Origin: Brevibacillus composti
Lineage (GTDB): Bacteria; Bacillota; Bacilli; Brevibacillales; Brevibacillaceae
DNA: 64,000 nt
NCBI RefSeq assembly: GCF_016406105.1
Contig: NZ_CP066308.1
Location: 3,538,501-3,602,500 of the forward strand
Reading direction: 5' to 3'
The notes beneath the pieces were generated by a model that was given only the letters and a program-made list of their open reading frames with translations, did not search any database and was not told where the DNA came from. Positions 44,366-52,832 of this stretch are shown piece by piece. Each line of letters begins with the position of its first letter. Position 1 is the stretch's first letter. The translations under genes and the position numbers were made by a program.

Positions 44366-44918
44366 CTAAGTGGACAAGAATGCAGAACGGGTATGTACCC
44401 ACAAATTTGAATTGACGATGGGGCGGACAATTCTCGCCAGCCAGCCGGGGGCGTCCCCAACGTAGTGTCCGATACTGTGATGTGCAGACTGTGAAGATAC
44501 GGACGATTTCCCCACAGGGTCCTGATGAAAGCGAATGGTGATCGATACCAAACACCCCAGCCAGTATGAGCACTGCTCATGAAACCAGTTCTTCCAACGC
44601 AACAGGGTAGCGTCGTCAGACGCTACGGAAGATAGCGTATCCGGTTCTGAAATCACTTGCTCGATACATGATGATTCATACCGTTTGTATGGCACGATAC
44701 AATCTGGAAGCTCATGGTGAATTTTCTGGCAGTGCGAACAACGCAACCGTCGGATGACAAGCAGGCGGTCTTCCCCACCCTCACTCACGATCTTCCTCCT
44801 CCGGCTACCAATAACATTCATCTCTTCTCCACAGCAAGGAGAGGGAACCACCTCTGCACATCTAACGAAAAACGCCGGGTACCTTCTCAATCAGCTCATA
44901 ATTTGATACAATGATCAT
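44366..44918 (-). pseudogene. DUF6431 zinc-ribbon protein of the transposon, frameshifted near the start
   Basis: ATG 44918 reads MIIVSNYELIEK, then at the GG of 44883-44882 the frame changes. Dropping one G gives a smooth continuation 'YPAFFVRCAEVVPSPCCGEEM...RRLRCSHCQKIHHELPDCIVPYKRY' to the stop at 44366. Two Cys pairs make a zinc ribbon; the C-terminus 'WLARIVRPIVNSNLWVHTRSAF' is typical of DUF6431. As read, the long frame has only a TTG at 44890 and lacks the natural N-terminus. DUF6431 genes commonly accompany this DDE/ATPase pair; their role is unknown. Confidence 0.7.
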
Positions 44919-44929
44919 GGTGTTTTTTG

Positions 44930-44988
44930 GGGATGCATCCCGTGGACCTGTTACCGCAGGCCCACTTCTTGGGAGGCATCCTTTTTCC
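44930..44988 (+). terminator. strong compound hairpin inside the right transposon end
   Basis: GGATGC...GTGGACCTG pairs with CAGGCCCAC...GGCATCC (interrupted stem, about 20 pairs) followed on the plus strand by TTTTT. It could stop transcription entering the element from outside, or fold in the leader of the DUF6431 mRNA. Confidence 0.6.
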
Positions 44989-45059
44989 TTTTCAATGATA
45001 AGGTCATTATATTCAGCAACGATTGGACAGGCAATTCCGTCAGCAACTGGACATTATGT

Positions 45060-45290
45060 TTGAGCCGCAACATCAATCTGTCCCTCAAAAGATTGCCGAG
45101 CCTATTACAGCCATAAGAATTCCCCCAAAAATTAAGCGACCTCTCTCCGATTGAATACCGGGAAGAAGTCGCTTCTTAAATTATTGTTGTCTGTTTGAGG
45201 TGGTAAGACTAGGATGTTATTTCTGTTCACCAACAAATCAGGATCGCTTCATCTTACGCCCTTGAATTTGTTAGCTATAAAAGGCTTGCC
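45060..45290. other. IS scraps between the transposon and the secreted-protein operon
   Basis: 45132-45180 (plus) translates as KLSDLSPIEYREEVAS before a stop, the usual C-terminal end of IS3/IS150 orfB. 45228-45280 resembles the tail of the IS256 relic around 41768-41810 ('TTACGCCCTTGA' and flanks). No intact gene. Confidence 0.35.
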
Positions 45291-45303
45291 TAAAAAACTA
45301 ACC

Positions 45304-45801
45304 TTAATCAATTTCATCAAACTCAATTATCTTACCATCCGCTTTATTAAGATTAACCTCAACCCATTGAGTTGAATGATTGTCTTCATTGGATTGAACA
45401 CTGGAAAGAGATTGAACACTGTCAGTTACATATTTATGAAGTACGTTCATCCCGTCCGATTTTTTTTCCAGGATATATAGCTCATTATTCTTTTCATCCA
45501 AGTATACGCTAGGGATAATATCCCCATCTTCTTGCTCAATCATGACATCCATTAATGTGAATGCAATATTTTTATATTGTTCATTAGAGAAAATTTCTTG
45601 GCGATCTAATTGTGTTAAGTTTCCTAAGTTAATATTAAAGGACAGGGCAATATCATTATCAACCTTATCTCGAAACTCAACAAGCCTCTGTTTAAGCAAT
45701 TCTACTTTAGAATGCTTAGCCTCATTCTTAGCATAAGCTCCCCCAAAAACCGAAAAAACCAACAGTAAAGTCAAAATAGTAAAGAGTAGCTTTTTTTTCA
45801 A
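45304..45801 (-). CDS. small secreted protein, unknown function
   Basis: 165 residues from TTG 45801 (GGGAGAG about 9 bases upstream). Signal peptide (about 1-24, GGAYA), then a charged soluble part with 'KVELLKQRLVEFRDKVDNDIALSFNINLGNLTQLDRQEIFSNEQYK' and 'VYLDEKNNELYILEKKSDG'. Last of three exported-protein genes in a row on this strand; 24 bases after the IS-split gene. No family recognised. Confidence 0.7.
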   Translation of the reverse strand: MKKKLLFTILTLLLVFSVFGGAYAKNEAKHSKVELLKQRLVEFRDKVDNDIALSFNINLGNLTQLDRQEIFSNEQYKNIAFTLMDVMIEQEDGDIIPSVYLDEKNNELYILEKKSDGMNVLHKYVTDSVQSLSSVQSNEDNHSTQWVEVNLNKADGKIIEFDEID

Positions 45802-46031
45802 AATTAATCTCTCCCTATCATTTTGTTATGGTCTCCAAATCATATCGTCAAAGCTGGCCCCACGATGAGTTTCTACCGTTTCACTATTAGCATATTCGTA
45901 GTGATTACTATAAATTTCCCAATATGCCTGTTTAGTCGGATTAACAGCTTCTCTTTCACCAGTTAAACTAACAGATCTTGCGCTATAATTAGCCTCATTT
46001 TCAGTTGCACCTTGTTTTTTATAGTTCATAT

Positions 46032-47507
46032 CAATAGCGTTGCATTAAATTCGAACCCTTCTCTGTTATTCTAAATTGTGCCAAAAATGTTAAATTAAAG
46101 ACGTCCATTGCAAGAAAAAATCTCCATAATTAGGGTAGCAGGTAGTCCTGTCCAAATCCCTAATCATAGGAGATCACGCATGGACAAGGATACACTACTT
46201 TCGTCATTTGGTAAATGGGTTGCACCCTTAAATGCAAAAATAATTTCCGACTGGACCACAGAAACCGGCGAAGACAAGTATGTGAAGAAGCTTACCACTC
46301 TAGCGTACCTTCTCATCTTCATGGACGCTCAGCTGAATCAGCGCAAGGCTTTGCGGGACATTGTCACCGAAATTGAGAATAACGAAGCCTTCCAGAAAGA
46401 ACTCGGCATCACCTCCATCAGTATTTCGCAGCTTTCCAGGAAGAACAACAAGCTGTCGCCGGAACTTTTACAGCAGCTATTTGTCGATCTGGTCGCTCAG
46501 GTCACTCGCATTCGCACGCCTGCCGCTGGGCGAGTCGGTACGGTTAAACTGCTGGATTCCACGACCATGAGTCTGTGTCTTAGCAAGTACAAGTGGGCAA
46601 CGTACCGGAAAACGAAAGCCGGCGTGAAACTCCACTTACGCGTGACCTTCTGTGATCCGGATACGGTCTATCCGGAGAAGGCCGTGCTCACTCCGGCCAA
46701 GCCGTCAGATCGCACCCAAATGGATGCGCTCATCGATGAAACCGGCGCTACTTATGTATTTGACCGCGGCTACGTGGACTACGAGAAATACGACCAGTAC
46801 TGCTGGGATGGAGTCTTCTTCGTTACTCGGTTGAAAGACAATGCTATTGTCGAAGTGATGGATGAATTTCCAACAGCGGAAGGCTCGGTCATGACTCGGG
46901 ATCGCATGGTGAAGATCGGCAAAGGGGCCAAACAGATGAAGCATGTTCTTCGCCTCATCGAAACCGTCGATTTAAAAGGAAATCCCATCCGAATCATAAC
47001 GAACCGATTCGATCTGACCGCTGAAGAAATCGGCGACTTGTACCGCAATCGCTGGAAGATTGAAACCTTCTTCCGATGGTTGAAGCAGCATCTGAAGTTG
47101 ACGCGATTCTACGGTGAAGATGAAAACGCCGTATGGAACCAGATCCTGATTTGCCTGATTAGTTACTGCCTTCTGCTCCTGATGAAACTGGAGCTCTCGA
47201 CAACTAAGTCGCTGCTTGATCTAAGCCGACTACTAAAATCGAATCTCACCAAGTCGTGGGAAGTTTTTAAAGCGGCTGTATTTCGAAAACCAGCACGCAC
47301 TTCGAAAGGTCGGCAGAAGGTCGTAAAGAGCTAAGGCAACGCAAAGCAAGAAAAGGTAATCAGCACCTTGAAATCCTATATATTACCAAATGGACAATGA
47401 CTGCCTTGCATGCATAGCCCCCTTAACTTTTTAGCCTATACGGCGGCAGGTCCGTTTTCAGAAAATTCTATAAACGATAGAAAAGCAATGTTTATGCAAC
47501 GCTATTG
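46032..47507 (+). mobile_element. IS4-type insertion sequence, copy B (1476 bp)
   Basis: Same ends (CAATAGCGTTGCAT) and same length as copy A, opposite orientation. 9-bp target duplication AGTTCATAT at 46023-46031 and 47508-47516. Confidence 0.95.
46180..47334 (+). CDS. IS4-family transposase, copy B
   Basis: 384 residues from ATG 46180, after GGAG at 7 bases. Same DDE and YREK landmarks as copy A; differs by Gly for Cys in TSKGRQK. Full length, so both copies may be active. The two inverted copies 7 kb apart could mediate inversion of 39.2-46.0 kb or, with both ends, mobilise the segment. Confidence 0.93.
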   Translation: MDKDTLLSSFGKWVAPLNAKIISDWTTETGEDKYVKKLTTLAYLLIFMDAQLNQRKALRDIVTEIENNEAFQKELGITSISISQLSRKNNKLSPELLQQLFVDLVAQVTRIRTPAAGRVGTVKLLDSTTMSLCLSKYKWATYRKTKAGVKLHLRVTFCDPDTVYPEKAVLTPAKPSDRTQMDALIDETGATYVFDRGYVDYEKYDQYCWDGVFFVTRLKDNAIVEVMDEFPTAEGSVMTRDRMVKIGKGAKQMKHVLRLIETVDLKGNPIRIITNRFDLTAEEIGDLYRNRWKIETFFRWLKQHLKLTRFYGEDENAVWNQILICLISYCLLLLMKLELSTTKSLLDLSRLLKSNLTKSWEVFKAAVFRKPARTSKGRQKVVKS

Positions 47508-47752
47508 AGTTCATATATACATTTGACATTACAGTAATTTTTGCGCAAGTTACTGTTGAAATTGTTTTTGCATTAAATTTTGCAGTGTGTCTAAGAGTCG
47601 ACTCACTTCCCAGATAGATATCTGAATGTACTTCATCTATCATCGCATACGTAGTAGGCGAAATATACACACAAAATGCAAGCAATGCAGCAAATAATAG
47701 TTTCTTTTTCACTTTTTCCTCCTCTTACATTACTTGATTAATTTACATTATT

Positions 47753-48178
47753 CTATTGCACTGTATAAACAGCGCTAACTGAGTGAACAGAATCATCTGA
47801 TGTTCCATCTGAATAATAAATTTTGCCCCTTGCCATGACATACCATTCACCTGTTCCATACTCTCTTTGATCACTTAATTTTGCTGTTAGTGATTTAACA
47901 TTAGAATCGATCATGTCTTTACTAGTTATTTTTTTTTCATTCCTTGTAATAATCGCTTGTGATAGTAGAGTTTCGATGTCACTAGCTTTTACATTGCTTG
48001 AAATATCTTTAGTCGTACCTTGAGAAGAAATAATATAATGAAGCTCACCTCCAACAGTAGAATTAGTCTTACTCATTGACGCTTGCGATACTGCAGTACC
48101 CATGGCTGCAAATGCTGTCGGTAATACCGCAAAAACAAAAGCTGAACATAATAGGGTAAGAGAAATCTTTCTTTTCAT
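47753..48178 (-). CDS. small secreted protein, unknown function, first gene of the operon
   Basis: 141 residues; GGAGGAAAAT directly before ATG 48178. Signal peptide (about 1-24, AFAAM), then 'VKSLTAKLSDQREYGTGEWYVMARGKIYYSDGTSDDSVHSVSAVYTVQ', a beta-rich end with a 'GxWYxxARGxxYYxDG' pattern. No family recognised. Upstream 48179-48567 is AT-rich; I see no gene in it. Confidence 0.7.
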   Translation of the reverse strand: MKRKISLTLLCSAFVFAVLPTAFAAMGTAVSQASMSKTNSTVGGELHYIISSQGTTKDISSNVKASDIETLLSQAIITRNEKKITSKDMIDSNVKSLTAKLSDQREYGTGEWYVMARGKIYYSDGTSDDSVHSVSAVYTVQ

Positions 48179-48567
48179 ATTTTCCTCCTATTAGATTTAA
48201 TGTTTATATTTTACATATTAAGTGATTGTTTTCCAATAATCAACATCTATACCTATATTTTTCCTTTTTTTGTTTTTATTTTTACATTTTTTTGGAGATG
48301 AAATTGTCCGCAACACTTCATTTCTACTAATATACTCATGATTTATGAAAACCAGTTGATAAATAGAAAAACACCGTACTATACAAGTAGTTGAGAGGGA
48401 ATTTGAAAATAAAAACATGTAGTGTTTTGGTAATTATAACCTTTGTTTCAAAAACTGAGAGTGTTTACACGATTCAGATTAAAGAACGCGAATCACCACA
48501 CTAACTATTTGATAAATAGAGGTTTGAATTACAGGAGAACCTAACCGAAAACAAAGGTGGTTTCTCC

Positions 48568-48930
48568 ATGAAAAAGTTTTTATTCATTCCCTTGATATTT
48601 ACCTTCCTACCTTCTCCTAAACCTGCACTCGCTGAAAAGGAATCTGATTGCGACCTCATGTATCGTGCCTTTATTGAAGCCATGCTAGACAAGATGGGAA
48701 ATGCTGTTGTTAAGCATGGAACGAACCGATTATGGAATAGAGGAACGGAAGAAATATTGGAAGTAAAAAGACTTAATCCAAGAGATCTTACCCGTTTTAC
48801 CGTAACCATTCGTGTGAAAACATTCGAAGGGGCTCACAACCCTCCTTATGCCTTTGAAACAATGACCATTAAGCTACCCGAGGGAGATGTAATTCACTAC
48901 AACATCAAGTGGCTTGAGCCAAAAAAATGA
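48568..48930 (+). CDS. DUF3888 domain exported protein
   Basis: 120 residues: signal peptide (about 1-22), then 'SDCDLMYRAFIEAMLDKMGNAVVKHG' and 'FTVTIRVKTFEGAHNPPYAFETMTIKLPEGDVIHYNIKW', which fit DUF3888, a family of small Bacilli proteins of unknown role. Start ATG has a weak GGTGG upstream. Marks the right part of the island. Confidence 0.75.
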   Translation: MKKFLFIPLIFTFLPSPKPALAEKESDCDLMYRAFIEAMLDKMGNAVVKHGTNRLWNRGTEEILEVKRLNPRDLTRFTVTIRVKTFEGAHNPPYAFETMTIKLPEGDVIHYNIKWLEPKK

Positions 48931-49065
48931 ACTATTAATTGAAATGTCAGAGCTGGCGGCCGTGGCTAGTTACATCCAATATGATTCGGTTTCGTCCCTT
49001 TCAATATCCGTCCAGCTCATTGTGTTTCCTCCTAGAAATAAGCAGTATACCGCCATTCTTCACCC

Positions 49066-49107
49066 AAAAAACGCTCCCTCCTTTACCTGGAGAGAGCGTT
49101 CTTTTTC
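49066..49107 (-). terminator. terminator after yhbH
   Basis: AACGCTCcCTCC / GGAGaGAGCGTT stem; on the minus strand followed by TTTTTT. It begins right at the yhbH stop. Confidence 0.82.
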
Positions 49108-50263
49108 ATCCCACAACTTCTTTCTTCCCAAAAAACGTCCTCAGCGCCTTGTATACCTCGCCCTTTTCCCGAATCACGCTGTACATGAATTTCGGGTCCT
49201 TGATGTGGCGGTAGGCGGACATGAGGGTAGAGTGCCGGTTATACTGATTGACTTCCCCATACCCAAACATATTACACCGGTCCATCAATTCCTTCACCAG
49301 CTTGACGCAGCGTTCGTTGTCCGAGGTGAGATTGTCGCCGTCGGAAAAGTGAAACGGGTAGATGTTGTACTGCGCCGTCGGGTACCGGCTGTCGATGATC
49401 TCCAGCGCTTTTTTATAGGCGGAGGAACAGATCGTCCCCCCGCTTTCCCCTTTGGAGAAGAAGACTTCTTCCGGCACTTCCTTGGCGTCGGTATGGTGGG
49501 CGATGAAGACGATCTCCACCTTTTCGTACTTGGTCCGCAGGAAGCGCACCATCCAGAAGAAAAAGCTGCGGGCGATGTATTTCTCAAAGACACCCATACT
49601 GCCCGAGGTGTCCATCATCGCGATAATCACGGCATTGGAGTGAGGCTTGATAATCTCCTCCCAGGTCTTGAACCGCAGATCGTCGTCGGTGATGCCCAGC
49701 TCCAGATCGCTGTACCCGGCCAGCGCATTGCGGCGAATCGCGGCGATCAGGGTTCGTTTTTTATCGATATTGCCCATCAGGCCCTTTTTGCGCACATCGT
49801 TAAAGCGCGTCTCTTCGATGACGATCTGATCCTCGTCCTTGCGCTGGAGATTCGGCAGCTCCAGTTCGGCGAACAGCATCTCCTCCAGCTCTTCGACGCT
49901 GATTTCCGCCTCGAAATAGTCCACGCCCGGCTGGTCGCCTGCACCTTGGCCTTTTCCGGCCCCTTGGGCGGGATCGCCGTCTTTGGCGATGACATCCCCG
50001 ACCTTGGTGTCACCTTTGCCCTGCCCGCCATGCTTCCCTTTTTGAAAATTGTAGCGCAGCCGGTATTCGTCCAGCGAACGAATCGGGATTTTGATCACGT
50101 CACGCCCGTTTGACATGATGATGGCTTCCTCGCTGACCAGATCGGGCAGATTTTTCTTGATCGCTTCCTTCACCTTTTCCTGATGGCGGTTTTGGTCCTG
50201 GTACCCTTTGCGGTGCAGCGACCAGTCTTCCCGGGAGACAACAAACGGTATCGAATCCTCCAT
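49106..50263 (-). CDS. yhbH: YhbH/YeaH-family sporulation protein with VWA-like domain
   Basis: 385 residues. N-terminal '[66 protein letters not shown]' and a Gly/Lys-rich linker are family signatures. C-terminal VWA fold with a MIDAS-like '[27 protein letters not shown]'. AGGAGGGG lies 5 bases before ATG 50263, inside a tandem repeat. Downstream partner of prkA; in B. subtilis both are linked to sporulation under sigma-E. Confidence 0.93.
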   Translation of the reverse strand: MEDSIPFVVSREDWSLHRKGYQDQNRHQEKVKEAIKKNLPDLVSEEAIIMSNGRDVIKIPIRSLDEYRLRYNFQKGKHGGQGKGDTKVGDVIAKDGDPAQGAGKGQGAGDQPGVDYFEAEISVEELEEMLFAELELPNLQRKDEDQIVIEETRFNDVRKKGLMGNIDKKRTLIAAIRRNALAGYSDLELGITDDDLRFKTWEEIIKPHSNAVIIAMMDTSGSMGVFEKYIARSFFFWMVRFLRTKYEKVEIVFIAHHTDAKEVPEEVFFSKGESGGTICSSAYKKALEIIDSRYPTAQYNIYPFHFSDGDNLTSDNERCVKLVKELMDRCNMFGYGEVNQYNRHSTLMSAYRHIKDPKFMYSVIREKGEVYKALRTFFGKKEVVG

Positions 50264-50270
50264 AGGGTCC

Positions 50271-50387
50271 CCTCCTACTGGCGCGGCTGCGCCGAGTTAC
50301 ATCCTTGCAAAGCCAGATCCGTGTGCCCTTCGGGTGCCTCCTACTGGCGCGGCTGCGCCGAGTTACATCCTTGCAAAGCCAGATCCG
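50271..50387. repeat. two 51-bp direct repeats, period 66, between prkA and yhbH
   Basis: The same 51 bases occur at 50271-50321 and 50337-50387, each with the palindromic GGCGCGGCTGCGCC and, on the minus strand, an AGTAGGAGG at the end. The 15-base spacer carries CCCTTCGGG. The copy next to yhbH supplies its ribosome binding site. It ends 5 bases from the prkA stop. Confidence 0.9.
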
Positions 50388-50391
50388 GCTT

Positions 50392-52290
50392 TTACCGATT
50401 CAACAGACTTCCCACGTACCGCAGCAGCTCGTTGGCACAAACCGGGCAGTAGTGATGCTCCTCAATCAAGCGGCGGGTCACTTCATTGATCTTTTTCAAC
50501 TGATGCTCATCCGGCGTCTTGTTCGAGGTGGTGATTTTGACGACATCCTTCAGATCGGCAAACAGCTTTTTCTCGATGGCTTCGCGCAGCCGGTCATGCG
50601 TGCTGTAGTCGAAGCGTTTCCCTTTGCGGGCATAAGCAGAGATGCGAATCAGGATTTCTTCGCGGAACGCCCGCTTGGCATTCTCGGAAATGCCGATCTG
50701 CTCCTCGATGGAGCGCATCAGGCGCTCATCCGGATCCAGCTCCTCGCCGGTGACCGGGTCGCGCAGCTTGTTCATATTGGCATAGGCCTCGACGTTGTCC
50801 AGGTAGTTATCCATCAGCGTTTTGGCCGACTCCTCATAGCTGTAGACAAAGGCCTTCTGAACTTCCTTCTTGGCCAGCTCATCGTACTCCTTGCGGGCCA
50901 TGGAGATGAAGTTGAGGTAGCGCTCCCGCTGCTCCTTGGAGATCGATGGATGCTGGTCGAAGCCTTCCTTCAGTCCGCGCAGGATGTCCAGGGCATTGAT
51001 GCACTCGGTATCGCGGCGGATCAGGGCGCTAGAGATCCGGTTGATCACATAGCGGGGATCGATGCCGGACATGCCTTCATCCCCATGCTCGTTTCGCAGC
51101 TCATCCAGATCGGAGCCCTTGAAGCCTTCCACCGACTCCCCGTCGTAGAGGCGCATCTTTTTCAAGAGGTCGGCCCCTTGCTTTTTGGATTCCTTCAATC
51201 TGGTCAATATCGAGAAAATCGCGGCGGACCGCAGCGCGTGGGGAGCGATGTGGACATGGCCCAGATCGGACTGCTTGATCAGCTTGGCGTAGATTTTCTC
51301 TTCGTCGCTGACCCGGAGATTGTAGGGGATCGGCATGACGATGATCCGGGATTGCAGCGCTTCGTTCTTTTTATTGGCGATAAAGGCCTTATACTCGGAT
51401 TCATTCGTATGGGCGACAATCAGTTCATCCGCCGAAATCAGCGCGAAACGGCCTGCTTTGAAGTTGCCCTCCTGCGTCAGCGAAAGCAGATGCCAGAGGA
51501 ATTTTTCATCGCATTTGAGCATTTCCTGGAACTCCATCAGCCCGCGGTTGGCCTTGTTCAGTTCGCCGTCGAAGCGATAGGCGCGCGGGTCCGATTCGGA
51601 GCCGTATTTGGTGATCGTGGAAAAATCGATGCTTCCCGTCAGATCGGCAATATCCTGGGATTTCGGATCGGATGGACTGAAGGTGCCGATACCCACCCGG
51701 TTTGCCTCGGAGAAGAGAATCCGCCTGACCGGAAAATCCTCGATGCGCCCGCCGAATTCGGTCTCCAGCCGCATCCGGTTATAGGGCGTCAGCTCGCCTT
51801 CGATCTTGACCCCCAGCTCCTCTTCGATTTCAGGCCGGAGCTCACGCGGAATCAGATGCAGCGGTTCCTCCTGCATCGGGCAGCCATCCAGGGCATAGAC
51901 CGCTCCTTCATCCGTGCGGGAATACTCCTCCAGCCCCTTTTTCAGCATGGTCACAATCGTGGATTTCCCCCCGCTGACCGGACCCATCAATAACAAAATC
52001 CGCTTGCGGACATCGAGCCTGCGGGCGGCTGAATGAAAATACTCCTCCACCAGTCGTTCAATGGCGCGGTCCAGACCAAAAATTTCCCGGCTAAAAAAAC
52101 GATACGAGCGGCTGCCATCCTCGTTTTCCTCTATTCCTGCACCTTTGATCATGTTATAGACGCGCGAGTGAGCAGTCTGGGCGATCTGCGGATTTTTGCG
52201 AACCATTTCCAGGTATTCGGCAAATGTGCCCTTCCACATCAATTTTTCTTCACGGGCCCGGTGCTCTGCGATGCGCTTTAAGATGTCCAT
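50392..52290 (-). CDS. prkA: PrkA serine protein kinase / AAA ATPase
   Basis: 632 residues from ATG 52290 (GGGAGGAG 8 bases upstream), matching the 631 of B. subtilis PrkA; a longer open frame to 52500 is ignored. 'MDILKRIAEHRAREEKLMWKGTFAEYLEMV', P-loop 'LLMGPVSGGKSTIV', 'TGSIDFSTITKYGSESDPRAYRFDGELNKANRGLMEF' and the C-terminal 'HYCPVCANELLRYVGSLLNR'. Active in early sporulation. Same strand and spacing as yhbH. Confidence 0.95.
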   Translation of the reverse strand: MDILKRIAEHRAREEKLMWKGTFAEYLEMVRKNPQIAQTAHSRVYNMIKGAGIEENEDGSRSYRFFSREIFGLDRAIERLVEEYFHSAARRLDVRKRILLLMGPVSGGKSTIVTMLKKGLEEYSRTDEGAVYALDGCPMQEEPLHLIPRELRPEIEEELGVKIEGELTPYNRMRLETEFGGRIEDFPVRRILFSEANRVGIGTFSPSDPKSQDIADLTGSIDFSTITKYGSESDPRAYRFDGELNKANRGLMEFQEMLKCDEKFLWHLLSLTQEGNFKAGRFALISADELIVAHTNESEYKAFIANKKNEALQSRIIVMPIPYNLRVSDEEKIYAKLIKQSDLGHVHIAPHALRSAAIFSILTRLKESKKQGADLLKKMRLYDGESVEGFKGSDLDELRNEHGDEGMSGIDPRYVINRISSALIRRDTECINALDILRGLKEGFDQHPSISKEQRERYLNFISMARKEYDELAKKEVQKAFVYSYEESAKTLMDNYLDNVEAYANMNKLRDPVTGEELDPDERLMRSIEEQIGISENAKRAFREEILIRISAYARKGKRFDYSTHDRLREAIEKKLFADLKDVVKITTSNKTPDEHQLKKINEVTRRLIEEHHYCPVCANELLRYVGSLLNR

Positions 52291-52577
52291 GCTCGTCTCT
52301 CCTCCCTCATAAGCCCTCTCTCTTCGCGAACGACCATGTACTTTCATGTATATGTCCGCCAGCAGTTGCGCATTCTCATGGATGTTGATTTGCCTTTTCC
52401 TATCTGTATGCGCGAGGAAGGAACATGTTTCGGTCCACATCTGCAAAAAAGGGCGCACAAACTGCAGGGACATGCTGCGAGCATAGCATTTCCGGTGCAA
52501 GGCATGAGCGGAAAAATAAGACGGAAAAGTGTCGGGAAAAGTTCATCAGAATGACAGAAAACGCTGAATCCGTATCC

Positions 52578-52605
52578 CTTGCAAATGGGGAAGGCTACGA
52601 TATAA
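52578..52605 (+). promoter_or_regulatory. sigma-A-type promoter for a 30-residue membrane protein
   Basis: TTGCAA, 16 bases, TATAAT; the start codon follows 36 bases after the -10. The remaining 52291-52577 between prkA and this site shows nothing else. Confidence 0.65.
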
Positions 52606-52640
52606 TGGGAGTAGTTTGGTATGGAAAGGAGCGGTCCAAC

Positions 52641-52733
52641 ATGGGTACGTTTATCGTGGGATTGGTCTTTGCCGCTTTTGTATTCTTCATTTTGACAGCG
52701 GGATACAACGAAGACAAGACCTGGAATCTGTAA
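52641..52733 (+). CDS. 30-residue single-span membrane peptide
   Basis: ATG 52641 with AAAGGAG 9 bases upstream, its own promoter and a terminator directly behind (52739). Sequence: MGTFIVGLVFAAFVFFILT, then a short polar tail GYNEDKTWNL. One membrane helix. The compact promoter-RBS-ORF-terminator unit argues that it is real. No family recognised. Confidence 0.7.
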   Translation: MGTFIVGLVFAAFVFFILTAGYNEDKTWNL

Positions 52734-52738
52734 GGACA

Positions 52739-52767
52739 AGCCGGCCGACGCTCGGCTAGCTTTTTTT
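52739..52767 (+). terminator. terminator of the small membrane-peptide gene
   Basis: AGC..GCCGA-cgc-TCGGC..GCT stem followed by seven T, 6 bases after the stop. Confidence 0.75.
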
Positions 52768-52781
52768 CTACGCTCCCAGGA

Positions 52782-52819
52782 AAAAAACAGGGTGCCTGCA
52801 AAGGGCATCCTGTTTTTTT
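52782..52819. terminator. bidirectional terminator before the HAD gene
   Basis: ACAGGGTGCC / GGGCATCCTGT with a TGCAAA loop, an A-run on the left and a T-run on the right. Confidence 0.85.
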
Positions 52820-52832
52820 ATTCTCCGCTGTT

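Larger units (their letters stand above)
42085..45059 (-). mobile_element. three-gene DDE/ATPase/DUF6431 transposon (about 2.98 kb)
   Basis: Terminal inverted repeat ACATAATGTCC (42085-42095) / GGACATTATGT (45049-45059). Inside each end TGTCC recurs at 23-24-base spacing (left: 42091, 42115, 42138; right, on the other strand: 45053, 45029), and GACGG follows exactly 12 bases after the start of TGTCC at 42091, 42115 and 45053. Such ladders are typical of TnsB/MuA-type ends. It holds an ATPase, a DDE transposase and a frameshifted DUF6431 gene. No target duplication could be found. Confidence 0.75.
45826..47712 (-). pseudogene. small secreted protein gene split by IS4 copy B
   Basis: GTG 47712 with GAGGAGGA upstream opens a signal peptide (MKKKLLFAALLAFCVYISPTTYA) and 68 codons that run into the IS at 47507. 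The other part is 45826-46022, in frame once the IS (46032-47507) and one 9-bp target duplication are removed: 205 + 197 bases = 134 codons. The restored protein has 133 residues and ends '...SETVETHRGASFDDMIWRP'. Its middle ('AKITVMSNVYMN|YKKQGATENEANYSARSV') is split. Function unknown; same operon as the genes at 45304 and 47753. Confidence 0.85.
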
